Shown here piece by piece: positions 57,016-64,000 of a stretch of DNA of 64,000 nt. The notes under the pieces were generated by a model, which did no database searches, was not told the origin of the DNA, and saw nothing but the letters and a program-made list of their open reading frames with translations. Source of the stretch: Hibiscus mutabilis (Eukaryota > Streptophyta > Magnoliopsida > Malvales > Malvaceae); NCBI GenBank assembly GCA_019671005.1, contig CM033715.1:3410001-3474000 (forward strand), written 5' to 3'. Made by a program: the position numbers and the translations under genes. Positions within the stretch are counted from its first letter, which is position 1. Each line of letters starts with the position of its first letter.

Positions 57016-58719
57016 TGACATCATTTTTCATGTTAACGCGTAACATTAAACGTTTTTCTCTTAATTTTAAATTTTTTGTACATGTATCGGAACTTGTAGA
57101 GAAATGTGTAATTTACAAATGTTTAAAATCTTTCTAACAATACATGTTCGTATGATAAGTAACGGAATGTACAAATCAATACCGAAATGTGTTGTATAGT
57201 ATGTTGGATGGATATAATTTCACGTTAAAACTGTAAAACTAAAGAAAATAGGTAATATATTAGGTTGAAGCCCCAAGTATTGAAATTCATCAATGAGTAT
57301 TACAACTTAAATTAGACATATAATATTTTTGGTTTAACGTTTTATATTTTTGTTTTTTTGTAAATCTCGCAACTTATTTATTGTTTAATAACATTTAAAG
57401 GTTAGAATTTCTTTACTGAAAATTTAGAAAATCCTCTTTATTTGTAAAAAACATTCAGCTAATGTAAAAGACTGAAACCTCATTTTACTTTTAGCAATTT
57501 AGATATGCGATTGAATATGTACAATTATCCTGAAGTTTTTTTATTTCATACAAAGCAAAGGTAACAATCAAAATTTTAAGTTTGTTTATTTATAAAATGT
57601 TTGAAATCTAAAGTTTGTGTTTTGAAATTTTGGAATAGAATTGTATTTTTTGTTGGAGAAAAATTGTTCAAATTAAATATTGTTCATCGATTCAGAATGA
57701 AAATTTTGTTTTGTTTCGTTTTTTTAAATGTTACTCTTTATATCTCTTTAAACCTAAAAATGTTAGATTTGTTTGTAATGAAGATGTATTTATTATCAGT
57801 GAGTGGGTTTGTTTCTGCACTGATTCATAAGAAGGCTTTATCTTTAAGATGACAACTGTAAATTTTTAAATTTCGTTTTTGACGAAGTTGCTAATGAAGT
57901 TGATGAAGTTGTTAATGGAGCTGGTGCTGCGATGTTGGCTATATGTAATAGGTCGTACGCACAAAAAATGTCTTCCCTTAATTAAGATTTAGTAAGTTGA
58001 TATTTGAAATATGTATCTTATTGCATCCACAATAAATGATTGAATGGATACTTTTATTATTTTAATGTTTTACAGTAGTGCTGAATGTATGAGGATGAAG
58101 CAAACTGAGCAAAAAGTGACTTATATAGGAAATTTTCGTGGTTTATGATGTTTGTTAAAGGCGTATGTAAAATATTAAATTCATGTAAATTTTTCATTCG
58201 TATGTTAAGAAAAAATAAGGCAAAAAATAGGAGAACATGTCGAAGGAAAAAAAAACATTATCTTAATGAAACTGAGGTGAAATGTTAATTATGCAAGTTA
58301 TATATATAGTAATCTAATGAATTTTTGATAAATATTAAAATTATTAATTGAGGTAAAAAATTAATTTAACGATTATATATGTGAAATTATAAAAAATAAA
58401 TGTGGAAAGAAAAAATATATTAAATTTAATTTTAAAAAATAAAATTTTTAAAATTATTTTTATTTTAAATTGTGCACTAACTATAATTTAAAATATATAT
58501 AAAATGTTGTTAACTTTATTTTAATTATTAAATTTATTTCATTGGTTTTGATATTTTTATACATTCTATGTATGCCATATTCGAATCTCTTTAGTCTACA
58601 TTTATTTACCTTTCCCTAGCATAAATAACCAATTAAAACATATATTATTTTTTTGTATTCTAGAGCTCAAAATTGTGCTTGGCCCAATGCAAAGTCACGC
58701 CACTTACACCAAGTATGCC
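57016..58719. other. A/T-rich intergenic DNA
   Basis: No recognised gene or element. Open frames here (e.g. 57601-57852) are low-complexity, Phe/Leu/Lys-rich chance frames. Confidence 0.45.
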
Positions 58720-61120
58720 TGTAGCGACTTCTTAAAAAATTTAACTTTGAGGTATCCCACTTTTTGTTGAAAATATTTATTTAAAAGGGATTTTTAAAAA
58801 AAAATGTATTTGAAATAAAAAATTTAGAATCGTCACCGGTCACTTGGGTTAGGTAGACTAGACACCAAAAAACAAAACTAAGGATTCAAATGATTTGGGA
58901 GTCGGTTACGAGTGGCCCACCACGCTCAAACTTGGTACCAAATCAATTACCACTTTATTAATACCGAATTTTACGAGTTAAAATGACGATTAAATCAAAA
59001 TTTGGTTATACATGTGAGTAAATTTTAAGGGTCTCGCTATTCGAGAATAAATGAAAAAACTACCACCACTACGACTGATACTAGCCACGTTTATTCCGGA
59101 ATAAAAGGACATCGTATTAGCAATTTATATTCCGGATGCAACATAAAAACATGGCAAACATATAAATAGAGGCATAGAACAAACGAATAAACAATAAGGT
59201 CTAAGAATTATAATATAATACTATACCATATAACTATATTATATAGATACATACTGTACATATATATATATATATATATATGCGTACAACTAATATTTAT
59301 TTATATAAAAAGTTTGGATTTTGGCAGTAGCCACGCCTATACATACATACATACATATATATATATATATTGAAACTACATATCATATGCTATATAAAAA
59401 ACGGATATATAATATATATGCATATATATATATTAACCATATATTATTTACTGTATAAAAACATATATTATATTATCATATACTATATATAAAAAGCAAT
59501 TATATAATATATATATATATATCACATACTAAAACATAATAGATCAAAACTACATTATGCATATATCCACATCATAACCAAGTAAGAATACTAAATAACA
59601 ACAGTAAATAGAATTGAAAATTAAATATGCATGAAAAAGAGTAAACAAAGGGTTTTTTATCTGGATTTAGGACTAGATTAAAACAAAATCTGAAGTTTTA
59701 GGGGCTCAAAAGTGTATTAGACCATTTAAAAATAAACTAAGCTTAAAAAGGGACGACATTGTTCTTTAAAATTTCAAGGACTGCGACCGTAATTTTAAGA
59801 TGCGGAAGGGCTGCAAGTGTGATTAAGAAGACACGGAGGGATCTAAAAGGGGATTAAATCATTTTGACGTTTTAAAATAAGTATAAAACATAAACTTCAG
59901 CCGACTGTTATACCCCAAAAAAATCCCTTTTTTCTGCTAGGGTTCATGGGCGAACCCAAAAATCACCGCATATTGTCGCGTCCCTCGTCGGTTGTTAGCG
60001 AACCCCTAAATGAATCAAAACAACTTATTTTCTCACCAAAACCAGATCTTTTTTCTTTTATAAACAAAACTCTAATTTTTATGAAAACATAACTAAAACT
60101 CCCTTTTTTAAAAGTCGAGAACTACTTTTTCGAACAAAGACTGCTTTTCCCTTAGTCGATTTACTTTATTCGTCCCAAAAGATGACAAGAAATTTTTCAT
60201 CGAAAGAGAGAAGATAGATCGGCACGAAAAAATCGAACGACCATCAAGGTAAAAAACAAAACCTTAAAATCTTATGGGAATATGCTTTTAAATGAAAACA
60301 AAGGAAGAGATAACTCTGAAATCCTTAAGGATTTTGCTATCTATTGAATCCCAGTTCTCCCCTGTAGGGTTTACAAATGCTTGTTTTTGGTTTTATATCC
60401 CGAAATTACAATAGTTTGTATATAAATAAAAAATAAAAAAAGTCTGTGATTGGCTTGAAAACCCTTGCTCTGCAAATTTTTGTCTTGATTCACATGCGCC
60501 TCTGATATTGTTAGTTTGCCTCTGAAATGATGTTGGAATATGTCGTTCTTCTCTTGACATTCTTGCCTCCTTTGTTTGTTTTCATATCGCGGTCGAATGG
60601 TGAGGAGGGGGACCAGCAAGATTGACATGGTGAGGAGCTGGAAAGGCTCGAATAGCGCGTGACTTCGACGTGACAGCTGAAGCGTTGGAGAGTGGTCCGC
60701 ACATGCGCGTGGGGAAGACCAATAAACGTTTCAACTCTTATCTTGACCGTTGGATCAAATATGATCCAACGGTTCAGGCATGGCTGTGCACAAGGGAGAT
60801 AGATAATCAGATTAGGGTATTAGGATTTTTGGATTTGGGCCAATCGGGCCTTGTGTAAATATGTAATATATATTTTATACTTTTGAGCTTTTTAAATGTA
60901 GGTGGACTGTTAATATATATATATATATATATATGGACTAGAACTTAATAAAAATGTGGGCTGTTTATTTATAAGTGTATAATTAATATTTTTTTAGTTT
61001 AACTTTAATAATATTAATAATAATGATTAATAGAAAATAATACTAATAATAATAAGATAGTAATTATATATAAAATTAAATAAAAACGGGTTATAAACCC
61101 GAATAAAATTAGTGTCTACA
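58720..61120. mobile_element. Tat-type solo LTR, TSD atgcc
   Basis: 2401 bp starting TGTAGCGACTTC and ending AGTGTCTACA, flanked by atgcc at 58715-58719 and 61121-61125. 58830-59135 matches the LTR of element 1 (gtcaccgg, gggagtcggttacg, cgactgatactagccac...). The rest contains many TA microsatellites (59260-59530) and a 28-bp inverted repeat at 60746-60773. It has no primer site or coding remnant, so it is a solo LTR from a relative of element 1. Confidence 0.9.
60746..60773. repeat. 12-bp-arm perfect inverted repeat inside the solo LTR
   Basis: ACCGTTGGATCA at 60746-60757 and its complement at 60762-60773 with a 4-bp spacer; possible protein-binding or cruciform site. Function unknown. Confidence 0.6.
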
Positions 61121-61639
61121 ATGCCCAGGTTCGATTTTCCCTAAAGCTAATTTGCTTGCATTCATTTTCTTTCTCCAAACGGGTATTTGGAGAAAAATAC
61201 GTTTATTAAATTAAATATAAATAGTAAACATGTTACCTGATTGAAGGAATAATTAATTCATTTTATTCAATTAAAATATGATTAAATTGATAGAATTTTT
61301 AAATACCGAAGACTAAATGTATAATTAAATAAATTTTAGTTAACTCCACATCACCTATTCGTTAGGTTTTTAACAATTGATGACTTGATTGAAACCACTT
61401 AAACAGTTAAGTGATAAAATTGTCAAAATTAAAAATATAATGGTCATATTGACACCAACCTTATAAATAAGTGGTCATTTGAGTAATTTGGACTCAAAAT
61501 AATTTTTTTTTTTTTAAAACACTAGAAATAATAATTAAGTAATAAAAATGACACAAAACTACACGTGCGATCTAACCAAACAAATCGATGGAAAATTACA
61601 AAATTATTGAGTGGGGAAAAATAATCTTCCTTTCGGATT

Positions 61640-62567
61640 GCTCGGTTTATAAATTAACTAAAAAGAAGTATAAAGGAAATGTTTCTCTCATAACCCCCCC
61701 CCCCTTTTTTTTTCTTGTGCAGATCTTAAGACGATAAGTTTTCTTATTATATCAACTCGTTGTGATTCTGGTGTTTCCTTTGGAGAATCCTAGTTAACTC
61801 GCCGCGTTTACTCAGAAAGTAAGAACCTCTTTCTTTATATATATATTTTATTCTTAGATTAGGTTCATCTTTTGTTTGTTTCTCTATTTTTTTCTTCGAT
61901 TTGTGTCCGGAAATTATATATCCAAGGGAATATCTTCATTTGATTTATTGATATATTGAAGCTTCAGTTGTTTTTCCTTATTATTCTAGTTATGGATCTT
62001 TGGTTATGTAAGATTTGAGGATTTTGGATCGATATTTTTGGGTGTTAATTAGATTTGCTTTTAATTGATTTTTTTTATAAATTCTTTGTGGTTCCCTGAG
62101 ATTTTTTATTTCTCGATGATTCAAGAAATGAATGAAATGTGATAGTTGTTTCATGGTTTGATGGTTGTGAATGTGATTTGTTGTATCGGTCCACACTCCA
62201 GAACGAGAACAAACTTTAAAGCAAAAGACTGCTTTATGTCACTTTGGTCTTTCTGTTTACGTGTAAGCAAATTATGAAATCATGTTTTCTTTCATACATG
62301 ACGAATATATTCAATTAAGCGTTCAGTTTGAATCATGGGGATATTGATTAGAGTTTATGGGGTGGGGGACAGAGCTGCCTCTTGTTGTGTAGCTCATGAC
62401 TTATCCGGTATTTGCATGCACCTCAATGTAAAAGATTAAGGTTTGTATGTCAACCTTCGTGTAAAGTTATAGAATTGATTTCTTAAACTTGGGTTAGGAC
62501 TTCAGTTGTAGAACTCTGATTTTGATCCAACATGGTTGATGTTTATGTTAAATTGTAGGCGGTGAGG
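61640..62567 (+). promoter_or_regulatory. Promoter, 5' leader exon and leader intron of the UBC2-type gene
   Basis: A leader exon ending near 61817 (TTTACTCAGAAA, then GTAAGAA donor) is followed by a ~740-bp intron in the 5' UTR that ends at an AG acceptor near 62558, nine bases before the ATG at 62568. Pyrimidine/poly-C DNA at 61695-61715 precedes the leader. Parts of this region are duplicated at 53.1-55.0 kb. Confidence 0.65.
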
Positions 62568-64000
62568 ATGTCGACTCCAGCAAGGAAGAGACTGATGAGG
62601 GATTTCAAGAGGTTGCAACAAGATCCTCCAGCAGGAATTAGTGGTGCTCCTCAAGACAACAATATTATGCTCTGGAATGCTGTTATTTTTGGGTATGTAG
62701 ACCGGAGTGTCTTTTTTGCTTGTTTTCAGATAATGATTCTGTAGAATTTTGAATTGTGATTATGTCTTTATTGAATGGATTTGCAGGCCTGATGACACCC
62801 CATGGGATGGAGGTAAAAAAAATTAGTGCATCTATTGGTGGTTTGATTCACTTGTTTGCTAGTCTCTTTAGCATATTTCTTGCACGCTTTATATTGTTAT
62901 AACCTACCTAATTGGAGAAAACTCAGTAATTCTATAGTCCCATCCTTAATTGGTTAAATGCTCTATATGCATCCATTTTCTTATCTGGATTTTTTGAATG
63001 GTTTGTGAATGATTTATTTGTTTGCTATAATGGGGTAATTTTGGTTTGAAACAGAACAGAACTGTGAATTGTATGCTGAAGGTTTGTGTTCTTTGATTGG
63101 GGTGGCATCACTCGCATTGGTAATGATGACCCCTTAGACTTAGTTTTCATTGAATAATGAAGCACAACATGTAACAATCTTGGCATGGGCTATATCCTTG
63201 AGGAAATATCTAGATTTCAATGACCATAGGATTGATGTTCTTGAGGGATGGCCATTCAACTTCTGCATTTTAACTGTCAAACCTGCAAAGAAAATGGTCA
63301 TGCTTATTTCTTTTAGTGAATTTTAATTTGATCTAGTAGTATTTCAGTGTCATTTAAGCTCAATTTTTATGGCTATTTCATATTTCTATCAATGAATATA
63401 GGTATACTGCTAGGTACTATAAATTAATCTCTTTTTTGATATTTTTTAATCCTTCAGGTACATTTAAACTAACTCTTCAATTTGCGGAGGATTATCCAAA
63501 CAAGCCACCAACGGTTCAGTTTGTTTCTCGAATGTTCCATCCAAACAGTAAGCCTCTGGAAAAACCCTACTATTTAGCTACATCTACATTTCTTTCACTC
63601 TTGCATGACCTGCATTATTAAAAATTTGTATAAAGCTAGACTTTTGTGTGATCTTTTAATAGTTGGAAAGTGAGTGATACTTGTGATTTGTAGATGAATA
63701 GACCCTTACTTGGGAAGTGGGTGCTTGAGGACGACTAAATGTAGTGTTTGCTTATGCATCCCCAAACACACGCCATGATCAGGAAACCCAATGCCATTGT
63801 TTGCTTGTTATTTGTGCCAATCACCCAACCATCCACTTAGATATCCATATATAAAATTGAAGCTTTTAAGATGATGGTTACTTAAACAAGTTTAGATGTT
63901 CATCTTCAGTTTTTGGTTTTCTTCATTTGAAATATATTTCATCTGTTATGAATAACATTTCTCTGTGAGCTATTGGTGAGGCAACAGTTTTTGGCTTTGT
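62568..64000 (+). CDS. UBC2: RAD6/UBC2-type ubiquitin-conjugating enzyme E2 (5' part; continues beyond window)
   Basis: Coding exons seen: 62568-62692, 62787-62812 and 63458-63547, joined in phase by GT-AG introns. They encode residues 1-80 of a ~152-aa enzyme: MSTPARKRLMRDFKRLQQDP, PPAGISGAP, IMLWNAVIFGP, DDTPWDGGTFKLTLQF, YPNKPPTVQFVSRMFHPN. This is almost word for word the plant RAD6 homologue (UBC1/2/3 group). The active-site Cys (about residue 88) is in the next exon, outside the window. RAD6-type E2s monoubiquitinate histone H2B with HUB-type E3 ligases and act in post-replication repair. The start is fixed by the MSTP N-terminus; the upstream GTG in frame lies right after the splice acceptor. 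No damage seen. Confidence 0.92.

Noticed and set aside
57601..57852. 83-codon Phe/Leu/Lys-rich frame
   Set aside because: Composition is that of A/T-rich noncoding DNA; no homology recognised.

Overview
The window is nuclear DNA of a flowering plant, probably a eudicot. The evidence is GT-AG introns, plastid-type gene families, plant LTR retrotransposons of the Tat and Copia lineages, and degenerate telomere-type TTTAGGG blocks. Cotton or another Malvaceae is my guess from overall style and is not demonstrated. All coordinates and exon joins were worked out by eye; similarity statements are visual estimates.

Genes that look intact are a plastid DnaJ-type zinc-finger protein (115-1161, minus, 4 exons, 160 aa), a DUF1664 membrane/coiled-coil protein (4710-10154, minus, 13 exons, 301 aa), a single-exon PLS-class PPR protein (46356-48212, minus, 618 aa), and the first three coding exons of a RAD6/UBC2-type E2 enzyme (62568 to beyond the right edge, plus). 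DUF1664, Whirly, PPR and UBC2 are, from memory, neighbours in Arabidopsis (At2g02730 to At2g02760). If so, this is a conserved block inflated by repeats.

Broken genes are unusually frequent. They are two Whirly relics (2128-4034, split by a LINE fragment; 54508-56760, fused at its 3' end to a copy of the SnRK1-gamma tail), a KING1-like SnRK1 gamma subunit with one stop and one frameshift (44005-46136), a group IIb WRKY gene that has lost its WRKYGQK core (40373-42687), and a serine-carboxypeptidase-like relic whose two halves lie either side of a retrotransposon (10690-11010 and 23620-23811). Parts of the UBC2 5' leader and leader intron are duplicated twice upstream of and inside the Whirly relic.

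Repeats dominate 11-40 kb and 50-61 kb. Two full-length Tat-lineage elements with target-site duplications are present: 11971-23489 on minus (TSD catgt; near-identical LTRs but dead pol) and 30335-39335 on plus (TSD ttaac; gag only). They share the polypurine tract, primer site, a conserved leader block, an inverted copy of an LTR segment in the leader, and a conserved hairpin. I regard this shared noncoding architecture as the most interesting system in the window. Other elements are a Copia remnant (about 23.9-26.7 kb), a Tat-type solo LTR (58720-61120, TSD atgcc), a solo LTR (7584-8056, TSD gtaac) and a hAT-type MITE (8654-8815, TSD agtaatac) inside DUF1664 introns, long-TIR elements at 50.1-53.1 kb, a foldback MITE beside the DnaJ gene, and a family of small TIR elements whose core is degenerate telomere repeat.
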